From: Bryobacterales bacterium | GTDB lineage: Bacteria > Acidobacteriota > Terriglobia > Bryobacterales > Bryobacteraceae | Assembly: GCA_016789745.1 (NCBI GenBank) | Contig: JAEUQF010000052.1 | Coordinates: 1-53,460, forward strand | Length of the DNA stretch: 53,460 nt | Reading direction: 5' to 3' | In this document: in pieces, positions 33,208 to 41,042 of the stretch | How the letters are laid out: each line of letters opens with the position of its first letter | Numbering within the stretch: position 1 is the stretch's first letter | Translations under genes and position numbers: made by a program | Notes under the pieces: generated by a model | Databases searched by the model: none | What the model saw: only the letters and a program-made list of their open reading frames with translations | Told to the model about the DNA's origin: nothing

Positions 33208-35693
33208 TCTACGAACGCGCGTGGGTGTTGTTTTTCCTGCCGCTGGTGGGGATACTGCCGCTATTGGAGTGGCGGCGGGCCAGTTCGCGGATCGGGCTGC
33301 TGTTTAAGACGTTGGCGTTCGCCGCAGTGATCGTGGCACTGGCGGAGCCGAGCCTGCCAACGTCGGAAACCAAGATGGCCGTGGCGGTTTTGGTCGACAC
33401 CTCCGCCAGCGTGAGTGACAAGGACCTGGAGCAGGCGTCGGAGATTGCGGCGTCGATAGATAAAGCAAAAGGGCGGCACATTGTTTCGGTGATTCCGTTC
33501 GCGCGTTCGACGCGGCCGCTGGAGCAGACGGAGTTCGCCAAGGGTTGGCAGTTGAAAAACACCTCGGGGGATCTGGGCCGGGCCACCGATTTGGAAGCCG
33601 GGCTGCGGGAGGCTGTGTCGGCACTGCCGGCGGGACTAGTGGGCCGCATTGTACTGATCTCCGATGGCAAAGAGAATCGCGGCAGTATCACCCGCGCGGC
33701 GTGGCAGGCGCAGCAGCTGGGCGTGCCGGTGGACACGTATGCGTTGAAGGGAAGGCCTAAGCCGAACCTGCGGATTGAATCGCTGTTTCTGCCGGCCATT
33801 GCGTTCACAGGGGAGCGGTTCCCGATCGATCTGATTGTGAGTTCGCCGAAGAAGACCAGCGGGACGGTAGAGGTGGCGGCTGATGGGCGGTCTCTGGGGT
33901 CGAACGCGGTGAACCTGGAGGCGGGGGAGAACACGGTGCGCGTGTTTTCGTCGTTGAACACGGCGGGTGCGATAGACCTGTCGGGCACGCTGCGTACGCC
34001 GGATCTGGGGGATGTGCGATTTGAGCAGGCGCTGAACGTACGCAAGCCGAAGGTTCTGTATGTTTCCGACGATTCGCCAAACACCGCGACGCACCTGATG
34101 GGCGTGTTCGAAGCCGCGCAGTTCGATGTGCAGACGGTTGAGAACATCAACACGGCGAAGCTGTCGGAATACCAGATGATTGTGTTCAACAATCACAATC
34201 TGGAGCTGATTCCGAACGCGCGGAAGCTGGAGTTGGAGAGCTTCGTAAAGCAGGGCGGCGGGTTGTTGGTGATTGGCGGCGAGCAGAACGTATTTCAGGA
34301 AGGGAAGAAGGAAGAGGATCCGCTGGAGCGCGCGCTGCCGGCGAAGCTGGCGCCGCCGCGGTCGCCCGAAGGGACGCTGGTAACGCTGATTCTGGATAAG
34401 TCGTCGTCGATGGAAGGCCGAAAGATGGAGTTGGCGCGGCTGGCGGCGATTGGAGTGATTGAGAATCTGCGGCCGATGGATATGGTGGGCGTGCTGATTT
34501 TTGATAACTCCTTCCAGTGGGCCGTGCCGATTCGGAAGGCGGAAGACCGGTCGTCGATCAAGCGGCTGGTAGCGGGGGTGACGCCGGATGGCGGTACGCA
34601 GATTGCGCCGGCGCTGAGTGAGGCGTATCGGAAGACGCAGCCGCAGCGGGCGACGTTCAAACACATCGTGCTGTTGACGGACGGTATCTCCGAGGAAGGC
34701 GACTCGATCAACCTGGCCAAGGAAGCCGCGGGCGAGCGGGTGACGATCTCGACGGTGGGCTTGGGGCAGGACGTGAACCGCGCGTATCTGGAGAAGATCG
34801 CGGCGTTTGCGAAGGGCAAGTCGTATTTTCTGAATGACCCGTCGGGGCTGGAGCAGATCCTGTTGCGCGACGTGATGGAGCATACGGGATCGACGGCGAT
34901 TGAGCGGCCGATCGTGCCGATAGTGCTGAAGGAGACCGAGATTCTGGAAGGCGTGGATATGCCGTCGGCACCGGCCTTGAAGGGGTACGTGAAGTTTGTT
35001 TCGAAGCCGACGGCGGACACCATTCTGAGCATTGAGAAGCGCGATCCGCTGCTGGCGCGGTGGCAGTTTGGGCTCGGGCGGTCGGCGGTGTTTGCGTCGG
35101 ATGCGAAGGCGCGCTGGGCGGCCAACTGGATTACGTGGAGGAGCTACGACAAGTTCTGGGCCAATCTGCTGCGCGATCTGCTGCCGCACACGCAGCATGG
35201 GGAATCGAAGTTGGAGTATGACAGCGCGGGTGGGAACCTGGTGGCGGAGTACCGGTTGGCGGCGCATGTGACGGAGCCAAAGCCGCTGCCGCAGTTGTAT
35301 GCGTTTGGGCAGGATGGCTATCAGAAGCCGATGGAGTTGAAGAAGGTGGGGCCGGGGGTGTTCCGGGCCACGATGAACATTGGGAACCGGCGCGGGTTAT
35401 TCCGGGTGCGGCCGCTGCAGGATATGGCGGCGTTTCCGGAGGTTGGCCTGTACCGGCCGGAAGATGAGATGAATGAGTACGGGTCGGATGAACTGCTGTT
35501 GAAGCAGGTGTCGGCGTTTACCGGCGGCAAGTTTCAGCCGAAGCCAGGGGATGTGTTTGAGGGTGGCGGGAAGTCAGTGGCGACGACGGTGCGGCTGTGG
35601 CCGGCGCTGCTGGCGTTTGCGATCGCGGCGAATCTGCTGGAGTTGACGTTGCGGAAGTGGCGGGGGTTGCTGCAGTATTTCCAGCGGAGTTAG
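33204..35693 (+). CDS. Double-VWA membrane protein with a glutamine-amidotransferase-like domain
   Basis: The 829-residue protein has two N-terminal helices, a first VWA domain (VLVDTSASVSDKDLEQA), a beta-rich region and a class-I glutamine-amidotransferase-like domain (~290-365; VIGGEQNVFQEG) lacking an evident catalytic Cys. A second VWA domain follows (LILDKSSSMEGRKMELARLA, then HIVLLTDGISEEGD). It ends with a C-terminal helix (ALLAFAIAANLLELTLRKW). Both metal sites fit DxSxS. It is the last gene of the MoxR cluster and likely a peripheral complex scaffold. Its stop overlaps the stop of the convergent GxxExxY gene. Confidence 0.88.
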   Translation: MIYERAWVLFFLPLVGILPLLEWRRASSRIGLLFKTLAFAAVIVALAEPSLPTSETKMAVAVLVDTSASVSDKDLEQASEIAASIDKAKGRHIVSVIPFARSTRPLEQTEFAKGWQLKNTSGDLGRATDLEAGLREAVSALPAGLVGRIVLISDGKENRGSITRAAWQAQQLGVPVDTYALKGRPKPNLRIESLFLPAIAFTGERFPIDLIVSSPKKTSGTVEVAADGRSLGSNAVNLEAGENTVRVFSSLNTAGAIDLSGTLRTPDLGDVRFEQALNVRKPKVLYVSDDSPNTATHLMGVFEAAQFDVQTVENINTAKLSEYQMIVFNNHNLELIPNARKLELESFVKQGGGLLVIGGEQNVFQEGKKEEDPLERALPAKLAPPRSPEGTLVTLILDKSSSMEGRKMELARLAAIGVIENLRPMDMVGVLIFDNSFQWAVPIRKAEDRSSIKRLVAGVTPDGGTQIAPALSEAYRKTQPQRATFKHIVLLTDGISEEGDSINLAKEAAGERVTISTVGLGQDVNRAYLEKIAAFAKGKSYFLNDPSGLEQILLRDVMEHTGSTAIERPIVPIVLKETEILEGVDMPSAPALKGYVKFVSKPTADTILSIEKRDPLLARWQFGLGRSAVFASDAKARWAANWITWRSYDKFWANLLRDLLPHTQHGESKLEYDSAGGNLVAEYRLAAHVTEPKPLPQLYAFGQDGYQKPMELKKVGPGVFRATMNIGNRRGLFRVRPLQDMAAFPEVGLYRPEDEMNEYGSDELLLKQVSAFTGGKFQPKPGDVFEGGGKSVATTVRLWPALLAFAIAANLLELTLRKWRGLLQYFQRS

Positions 35694-35980
35694 TTGGGGG
35701 AGTCTTCTTCCAGGTCATTTACGAGGCGATGAATGCCGTCCTTGAGCAGGGCGACGTTGAAGTTGATCAGTAAGCCGAGGTGCTTGTTGGAGAGCTTCAG
35801 ATAGACTACGTCGCGATAACGGATGGGGATGAGTTCCTGGCGAGACACGGGCAAACCGCGTTGCAGTAATTCGTAGGTTAGAAGTGTTTCGTACGCGGAC
35901 TCCAGGAGGCCTGGACCTAGTGAGCTGTGAATCCGATAGGCGGCATCTACGATCTCACCCGAGATGGCGTTCTCGTGCAT
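35690..35980 (-). CDS. GxxExxY protein with internal deletion
   Basis: The 96-residue protein keeps the start IVDAAYRIHSSLGPGLLESA, with the GxxExxY motif, and the end YLKLSNKHLGLLINFNVALL, but joins them at RYRDV/VYLKLS. Full-length relatives are about 125-130 residues and hold a middle segment with a GYRADL...VIVELK core (from family memory). That core, the putative nuclease centre, is missing here without loss of frame. The protein is likely inactive or a regulatory remnant. An upstream run of GCGCAGAG-type units (36001-36026) is typical of the surroundings of this family. Confidence 0.8.
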   Translation of the reverse strand: MHENAISGEIVDAAYRIHSSLGPGLLESAYETLLTYELLQRGLPVSRQELIPIRYRDVVYLKLSNKHLGLLINFNVALLKDGIHRLVNDLEEDSPN

Positions 35981-36000
35981 GGGTGTATGTATTTATGATC

Positions 36001-36026
36001 GCGCAGAGCCGCAGAGAGCGCAGAGA
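36001..36026. repeat. Three short GCAGAG-type units upstream of the GxxExxY gene
   Basis: Units GCGCAGAG, CCGCAGAGA and GCGCAGAGA lie 20 bases upstream of the reverse-strand start. Similar CGCAGAG runs precede GxxExxY genes in other genomes, as I recall. Confidence 0.55.
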
Positions 36027-36079
36027 TTTGAGCACTGGCTTGATCGGCCTGAGGGGGGCATGTGCGCTACTCTGGGCGC

Positions 36080-36436
36080 GTGGATAAGGTTAATCTTGCG
36101 GAGAAGTTGGCGCTCTTCGATGCGCATTGGCAGCCGAAGATTGTTGGGGAGCTGAACGGGCAGCATGTGAAGCTGGTGAAGTTTTCGGGGCCTTTTGTCT
36201 GGCATCACCATGTGGATGAGGATGAGATGTTCCTGGTGGTGAACGGCAGCTTTGTGATGGAGTTTCGGGATCGCAGTGTGGTGCTGAACGAAGGTGAGTT
36301 TCTGATAGTGCCTCGCGGTGTGGAGCACCGGCCGGTTGCCGAGAGCGAAGTGCACGTGCTGTTGTTTGAGCCGGCGGGGACCCGAAATACCGGCAATATT
36401 GAGAGTGAACGGACAGCCCCTACGGCGTATCTCTAA
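36080..36436 (+). CDS. Cupin domain protein
   Basis: From GTG 36080 the product has 118 residues: VGELNGQHVKLVKFSG, then VWHHHVDEDEMFLVVNG, the cupin motif 1 with three His and a Glu as likely metal ligands, and LIVPRGVEHRPVAE as motif 2. It is a small single-domain cupin with unknown substrate. The start is uncertain: GTG 36062 would add six residues and has no better ribosome-binding site. It is 19 bases before the VOC gene and may form a pair with it. Confidence 0.82.
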   Translation: MDKVNLAEKLALFDAHWQPKIVGELNGQHVKLVKFSGPFVWHHHVDEDEMFLVVNGSFVMEFRDRSVVLNEGEFLIVPRGVEHRPVAESEVHVLLFEPAGTRNTGNIESERTAPTAYL

Positions 36437-36455
36437 TGCTGCTACTCTGTCCCCC

Positions 36456-36869
36456 ATGGCAGATAACCGGACTCTTGAAATTGGATCTATTGGGTGGATC
36501 GACCTGACGGTTCCCGATGCGCCCGCCGTGCGCGACTTCTACCAGGCCGTTACGGGCTGGGGGGTGAAGGAAGTCGGGATGGAGGACAACGGCGTCGCGT
36601 ATAGTGATTTCGCGATGCAGACCGAGGGCGGCATCTCGGTGGCGGGTGTCTGCCATGCGCGGGGCGCGAATACGGGGATTCCGGCGCAGTGGCTGATCTA
36701 TATCGTGATTGCGGATTTGAAGGCGTCGTTGGAGAAGGTGACGTCGATGGGCGGCAAGGTGCTGCATGGGCCGCGTTCGATGGGGCCGTCGAAGTTCGCG
36801 ATTATCCAAGACCCGGCAGGCGCCTGCTGCGCGCTGTTTCAGGTGGATGAGGACGCGCCCGGGAGCTAG
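36456..36869 (+). CDS. VOC (glyoxalase/bleomycin resistance) family protein
   Basis: From ATG 36456 the protein has 137 residues: GSIGWIDLTVPDAPAVRDFY at the start, then WLIYIVIADLKASLEKVTSM and AIIQDPAGACCALFQ. This is the paired beta-alpha-beta-beta-beta fold of the vicinal oxygen chelate superfamily. The usual metal His/Glu set is not complete (no early H), so it may bind rather than convert a ligand. An in-frame extension back to 36318 overlaps the cupin gene and is not used. Confidence 0.85.
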   Translation: MADNRTLEIGSIGWIDLTVPDAPAVRDFYQAVTGWGVKEVGMEDNGVAYSDFAMQTEGGISVAGVCHARGANTGIPAQWLIYIVIADLKASLEKVTSMGGKVLHGPRSMGPSKFAIIQDPAGACCALFQVDEDAPGS

Positions 36870-39239
36870 TCAGCGTTTGACGTTGAGGTTTTCTTCGAAG
36901 AGTTTGAGGATGCGCTTATATTCGTCGGCCCAACTGGTGGGTTGGACGAAGGCGTGATCCTCCACCGGATAGGGCGCGACGTCCCAGTTTTCCTTGCGCA
37001 GTTCAATGAGGCGCTGGACGAGGCGGACGGTGTCCTGGAAGTGGACGTTGCGATCGACCATGCCGTGGCAGATGAGGAGCGCTCCCTTAAGCCCCTGGGC
37101 GTGATAGATGGGCGAGGAGGCTTTGTAGGCCTCGGCGTCGGTGTGCGGCAGATTGAGGATGCTAGACGTGTAGCCGTGGTTGTAGTGGGCCCAATCGGTA
37201 ACGGGGCGTAGGGCGGCGCCGGCCTGGAAGGTCTCCGACTGGGTGAACATGGCCATGAGGGTGATAAAGCCGCCATAGCTGCCGCCGTAGATGCCCACCT
37301 TCTTCGGATTGACGCCATGCTGCGTGATGGCCCACTTGACGGCATCCACCTGGTCGGCCAGATCCTTGCCGCCCATGTGGCGATAGACGGCGGTACGCCA
37401 GTCGCGGCCATAGCCGGCGGAGGCGCGGTAGTCGAGGTCGAGCACCAGGTAGCCGCGCTCCATGAGCAGGTGATGGAACAGGTACTCGCGGGCGTAGTTC
37501 GACCAGAGCTTGTGGACGTTTTGGAGGTAACCGGCGCCATGGACGAAGATGACGAGCGGGCCGCCGCGGCGGTAGTTCTTGGGCTTGTACAGGCGCGCCG
37601 GGACCTGGGTGCCGTCGCGGGCGGGGACCTGCACGATGGGCACGTCGAGCCACTGGTAGTTCGCAAATTCGGGGGCGGGGCTGTCGGTGACCTTGACCGG
37701 CTTGGCGGCGGCGTCCTTGGTGTCGAGCAGGTAGAGTTCGGGGGGCTTGTTGGTGTAGGAGAAGATGCTGGCGAGGAGGGTGCCGTCGGGGGAGAGGGTG
37801 GCGTCGTGGCCGCCGGGCAGGGTGGTTAGTCGCTCGCGGGTGCCGCCTTCGAGGCTCATGCGATAGATGTGCTCTTCGCCGGGATGCACTTCGCTGGTGG
37901 TGAGGAGGAAGTTGGCGCCGGCTTCGTCGAGTTTGACGTCGCGCACTTCCCACTTGCCGGAAGTGAGCTGCTTCTCTTCGCCCTTTTCGGCGTCGACGGT
38001 GTAGAGGTGATTCCAGCCGTCGCGCTCGGAGGTGAACCAGATGCGGCGGTTATCCTTGAGCCAGCCCCAACTGTCTTCACGAGCCATGAGGTAGTTGTTG
38101 ATCCAGGCATCGTCATGTATGACGGAGATGACGCGGGCTTTGGCGGTGGTGGGATCGACGATGACGATCCACTGGTCTTTGTTGTCCGCCGAGCGGACGG
38201 ACATGGCGAGGTGCTTGCCGTCGTCGCTCCAGCGCGGGGCGCGGAAGGTGACGTCGCGGTCGACGGTTTTGCCGTCCTTGGCGGTTTGCTTGAGGCCGGT
38301 ATCGAGGTACTTGGATTCGCCGGTCTTCACGTCGAGGAAGGCGAAGCGGATGCGGTCGTGGACGTCGCCGACTTTGGTGCGGCTGGTTTCGGGGTCGGTG
38401 TAGGCGTTCTCGGTGACGAAGTTGGGGACGACGGTGGTCTTGGCGCCTTCGGGCTTCTCGGCGATGCGAGCGAGGACGTAGGTTTCGTCGGGGGCGAGGT
38501 ACAGGGCTTGCAGGGATTGCTTCGCGGTGAGGCGGAAGGGTTTGCGGGGGTTGCGGCGCTTGCGTTTGTTGCGATCTTCTTCCCGCTTGGCGGCCTGGTC
38601 ACGCACCGTTTCAAGCAGCGATTTCTCTTCTTTCTTGAGATATTCCTGGGAGTCGGTGCCTTTTTTCTCTTCGTCGTCGGCGGGGTTGGCGGGGCCGGTG
38701 CGAATGTCGGTCAGTTGGTCCAGGGCGCCGCTGTCGGGAGATAGGACATAGAGGTTGTTGTTGCGAACGTAGGCGATGCGTTTCTCGTCCTGGGTGAAGC
38801 GGGGCTGGGTTTCGCGGTCGGTGGTGTGGGTCAGGCGGTGGCGCCGGCCGGCGAGGCGGTCGTAGAGGTAGAGGTCGCCGTCTTCGGAATAGACGGAGAG
38901 TTTCCAATCACGGGTGGCGTCGGATTGCAGCGGAGGAGCCTGTTCCCGGGCTTCGTCTTCGGTGAGTTGTTTGAGGTTGGAGCCGTCGCGGTTTACCACG
39001 TAGGTGGCGAAGTCTTTGAGGACGGGGTCATCGTGGCGCTTCCATTCGAAGTAGATTTTCTGGCTGTCGCCGGACCAGCGGACGGCGCGGGGCGGATAGC
39101 CGTAGAGGCCGGGGCCGCGCATGATGTTGTCGATGGTGAGGTCGAATTTGGGGGGGGCGGCGGCTCGCTGGGCTACGGTGGGCTGGACTAAGGCGACGAC
39201 GCAGAGAAGAGCAACGGAAGGACGACGAGACACCCGCAT
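36870..39239 (-). CDS. Exported S9-family prolyl oligopeptidase-like peptidase
   Basis: ATG 39239 gives 789 residues with a signal peptide (SVALLCVVALVQPTVAQ); the frame continues to 39332, but those residues are not signal-like. A WD40-like beta-propeller covers ~40-545 (TDIRTGPA, LSPDSGALDQL, SLEGGTRERLTTLPGGHDA). It contains a charged Lys/Arg-rich insert (~220-265). The alpha/beta hydrolase domain follows with GIYGGSYGGFITL (Ser), the Asp region CHGMVDRNVHF and EDHAFVQP (His). It likely cleaves peptides at the cell surface or periplasm. Its stop abuts the convergent VOC stop. Confidence 0.9.
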   Translation of the reverse strand: MRVSRRPSVALLCVVALVQPTVAQRAAAPPKFDLTIDNIMRGPGLYGYPPRAVRWSGDSQKIYFEWKRHDDPVLKDFATYVVNRDGSNLKQLTEDEAREQAPPLQSDATRDWKLSVYSEDGDLYLYDRLAGRRHRLTHTTDRETQPRFTQDEKRIAYVRNNNLYVLSPDSGALDQLTDIRTGPANPADDEEKKGTDSQEYLKKEEKSLLETVRDQAAKREEDRNKRKRRNPRKPFRLTAKQSLQALYLAPDETYVLARIAEKPEGAKTTVVPNFVTENAYTDPETSRTKVGDVHDRIRFAFLDVKTGESKYLDTGLKQTAKDGKTVDRDVTFRAPRWSDDGKHLAMSVRSADNKDQWIVIVDPTTAKARVISVIHDDAWINNYLMAREDSWGWLKDNRRIWFTSERDGWNHLYTVDAEKGEEKQLTSGKWEVRDVKLDEAGANFLLTTSEVHPGEEHIYRMSLEGGTRERLTTLPGGHDATLSPDGTLLASIFSYTNKPPELYLLDTKDAAAKPVKVTDSPAPEFANYQWLDVPIVQVPARDGTQVPARLYKPKNYRRGGPLVIFVHGAGYLQNVHKLWSNYAREYLFHHLLMERGYLVLDLDYRASAGYGRDWRTAVYRHMGGKDLADQVDAVKWAITQHGVNPKKVGIYGGSYGGFITLMAMFTQSETFQAGAALRPVTDWAHYNHGYTSSILNLPHTDAEAYKASSPIYHAQGLKGALLICHGMVDRNVHFQDTVRLVQRLIELRKENWDVAPYPVEDHAFVQPTSWADEYKRILKLFEENLNVKR

Positions 39240-39632
39240 GTGGCCAAGAATAGCAGACGGGGTTTTGGGCGAAGAATCTCGCGCGGAGCGCGTGTAGCGG
39301 ATTGAATCCGAGGGGACAGGGAATGAACCCAAAAAAGAGAGGCGGTTTGCCGAGCTTGTGGAAAAGAACGCACAATCGGGTAGCCGGGTCTAGCGGCAGC
39401 TAAGACCGAAGCGTCAATGGTGATTCGATCCCGTCGCAGAGCGTGGTTCCGGGCCGTGCGAAAAAGGATAGTGGTGACGGGGCGTAGGTTCGAAAGAGCC
39501 CGTGTTCCAATCCCGTTTTAGGAGATGCCAACTCTCGCCGCCCGGGCCGGTTAGAGCCGGTCTGAAGCCAGGAGGTGAGATGTCAGGCAAGGGAATCGTC
39601 CGAAGCGGGTTAAGAAGCAGGCAAGCGAGTCG

Positions 39633-39912
39633 ATGGCACTGCCGACAAGAAGAGCAAATGCGGCGGGCATCGATATCGGAGCAGAAGAGATTTGGGTGTG
39701 TGTGCCGGCCGATCGCGACCAACAACCGCCCCAGCGCTTTACAAGCTCCCGCCCGACCTAGATGCGATGGCAGATTGGCTGGAAGAATGTGGAATCGACA
39801 CGGTTGCGATGGAGTCGCGGTCTTGATACTAGCCAAAAGCGGCAACTACAAAAGGTCGCGCGCTTCGCCAAACGCCATGGTTTTCAGCTCGTTGCCCTAC
39901 CTGACAGTGGAT
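39633..39912 (+). mobile_element. IS110-family transposase remnant
   Basis: Frame 1 from ATG 39633 reads AAGIDIGAEEIWVCVPADRD, the DEDD-type N-terminus of IS110 transposases (GIDIG acidic residue), and stops at 39759-39761. A second frame carries on with DLDAMADWLEECGIDTVAME, ending at TGA 39824-39826. A third fragment (QKVARFAKRHGFQLVALPDS, to about 39912) resembles a transposase tail but I cannot assign it. The gene is broken by frameshift and deletion and is inactive. The 250 bases upstream (39382-39632) are non-coding; in intact IS110 elements the equivalent region encodes the bridge RNA. Confidence 0.75.
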
Positions 39913-39990
39913 CCCCCAGCAGTTCCGGTTCATTAGGAGCCGCAGCGAGCATAGAGAAAACAACGCTACACCACAGAGCGAATTACTCGC

Positions 39991-40045
39991 GGGCGTCTTC
40001 ATGGTTACGGGGGCACGCGGGGCCTTGGGTACTTCGTCACGGTCG
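39991..40045 (+). repeat. Dispersed intergenic repeat, copy A
   Basis: Contains GGGCGTCTTC, a GTTA and CCTTGGGTACTTCG in the same order and spacing as copies B and C. Lies between the IS110 remnant and the end of hemH. Confidence 0.45.
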
Positions 40046-40058
40046 CGGACCTGTGTGT

Positions 40059-41042
40059 TTAGGGGCGGCGCGGGGGCAGACAGCAGAGCTCTGTGCAGAG
40101 GCCGGGGACTACGCCGCCACCGTCCATGCGTTCGACGATGAGGTCCCGGATCATGCGGACGAATAGCGGGTGGGTGCCGGCGGTGGCGGCGCGGCTCATG
40201 GCGATCCCGAGTTCCTCGCAGAGTTGTTTGGCTTCGGTGTCAAGGTCGTAGAGCACTTCGAGATGATCGGAGACAAAGCCGATGGGAACGATGACGAGGG
40301 CTTCGGTGCCTTTGGCTTTAAGGTCGCGGATGGCAACGAGGACGTCCGGCTCAAGCCACGGGATCTGCGGAGGGCCGCTGCGGCTCTGGTAGACGAGGCT
40401 GTAGTTGTCGCGGCCGAGGGCTTTGGCGACGCTGGCGCTGGCGTCTTTCAACTGGTCGACGTACTTGCAGCCCTGCGCCATGGAGAGTGGGATGCTGTGG
40501 GCGGTGAACAGGATGTGCGCGCCTGCGCGGAGGGGTTCGGGGAGTTCGGCGATGGCGTCTTCGGCTTCCAGGCGGATGACTTCCTGGAACTCGGGGTAGT
40601 CATAGAAGACGCGGATTTTGTCGATTTGGGGGGCGCCTTCGCCGACGGCGGCCTGGGCGGCGGCGATGTTCTCGCGATACTGACGGCAGCCGGAATAGGA
40701 ACTGAAGGCGGAGGTGACGAAGGCGATGGCCTTTTTGACGCCGTCTTCCTTCATCTTGCGAAGCGTGTCGGGCAGCAGCGGATGCCAGTTGCGGTTGCCC
40801 CAATAGATGGGGAGGTTGGGGCCATGGGCGGCGAGTTCGGCCTCCAGCGCCCTCAGCAGGGCGCGGTTCTGGTCGTTGATGGGGCTGCGGCCATCGAAGT
40901 GGTGGTAGTGATCGGCCACCTCCAGCAGGCGTTCGCGGGGCACATTGCGGCCGCGGACAACGTTCTCCAGGAACGGCATGACATCTTCGGGCTGTTCGGG
41001 CCCGCCAAAGCTCACCAACAGCACGGCATCGTACTGGCTCAT
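40059..41042 (-). CDS. hemH: Ferrochelatase
   Basis: The 327-residue protein has VLLVSFGGPEQPEDVMPFLE at the start, then FVTSAFSSYSGCRQYRENI, FTAHSIPLSMAQGCKY with the metal-binding His, and VVPIGFVSDHLEVLYDLD with the conserved Glu-containing stretch. It inserts ferrous iron into a porphyrin (protoporphyrin or coproporphyrin; I cannot decide from sequence alone) in the last part of haem synthesis. Its ATG overlaps the stop of the FtsX-type permease by four bases, so it is the last gene of a ybbA-ybbP-hemH unit. The C-terminus ends CTELCC, a Cys cluster that might bind a [2Fe-2S] centre. Confidence 0.93.
   Translation of the reverse strand: MSQYDAVLLVSFGGPEQPEDVMPFLENVVRGRNVPRERLLEVADHYHHFDGRSPINDQNRALLRALEAELAAHGPNLPIYWGNRNWHPLLPDTLRKMKEDGVKKAIAFVTSAFSSYSGCRQYRENIAAAQAAVGEGAPQIDKIRVFYDYPEFQEVIRLEAEDAIAELPEPLRAGAHILFTAHSIPLSMAQGCKYVDQLKDASASVAKALGRDNYSLVYQSRSGPPQIPWLEPDVLVAIRDLKAKGTEALVIVPIGFVSDHLEVLYDLDTEAKQLCEELGIAMSRAATAGTHPLFVRMIRDLIVERMDGGGVVPGLCTELCCLPPRRP

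Noticed and set aside
33636..35267. 543-residue antisense frame across the double-VWA gene
   Set aside because: Arg/Pro/His-rich composition without domains, fully inside a well-supported gene.
39470..39530. tRNA-like GGTTCGAAA and GTTCCAATC strings
   Set aside because: No acceptor stem, anticodon arm or proper spacing can be formed; probably part of the IS110 non-coding end.
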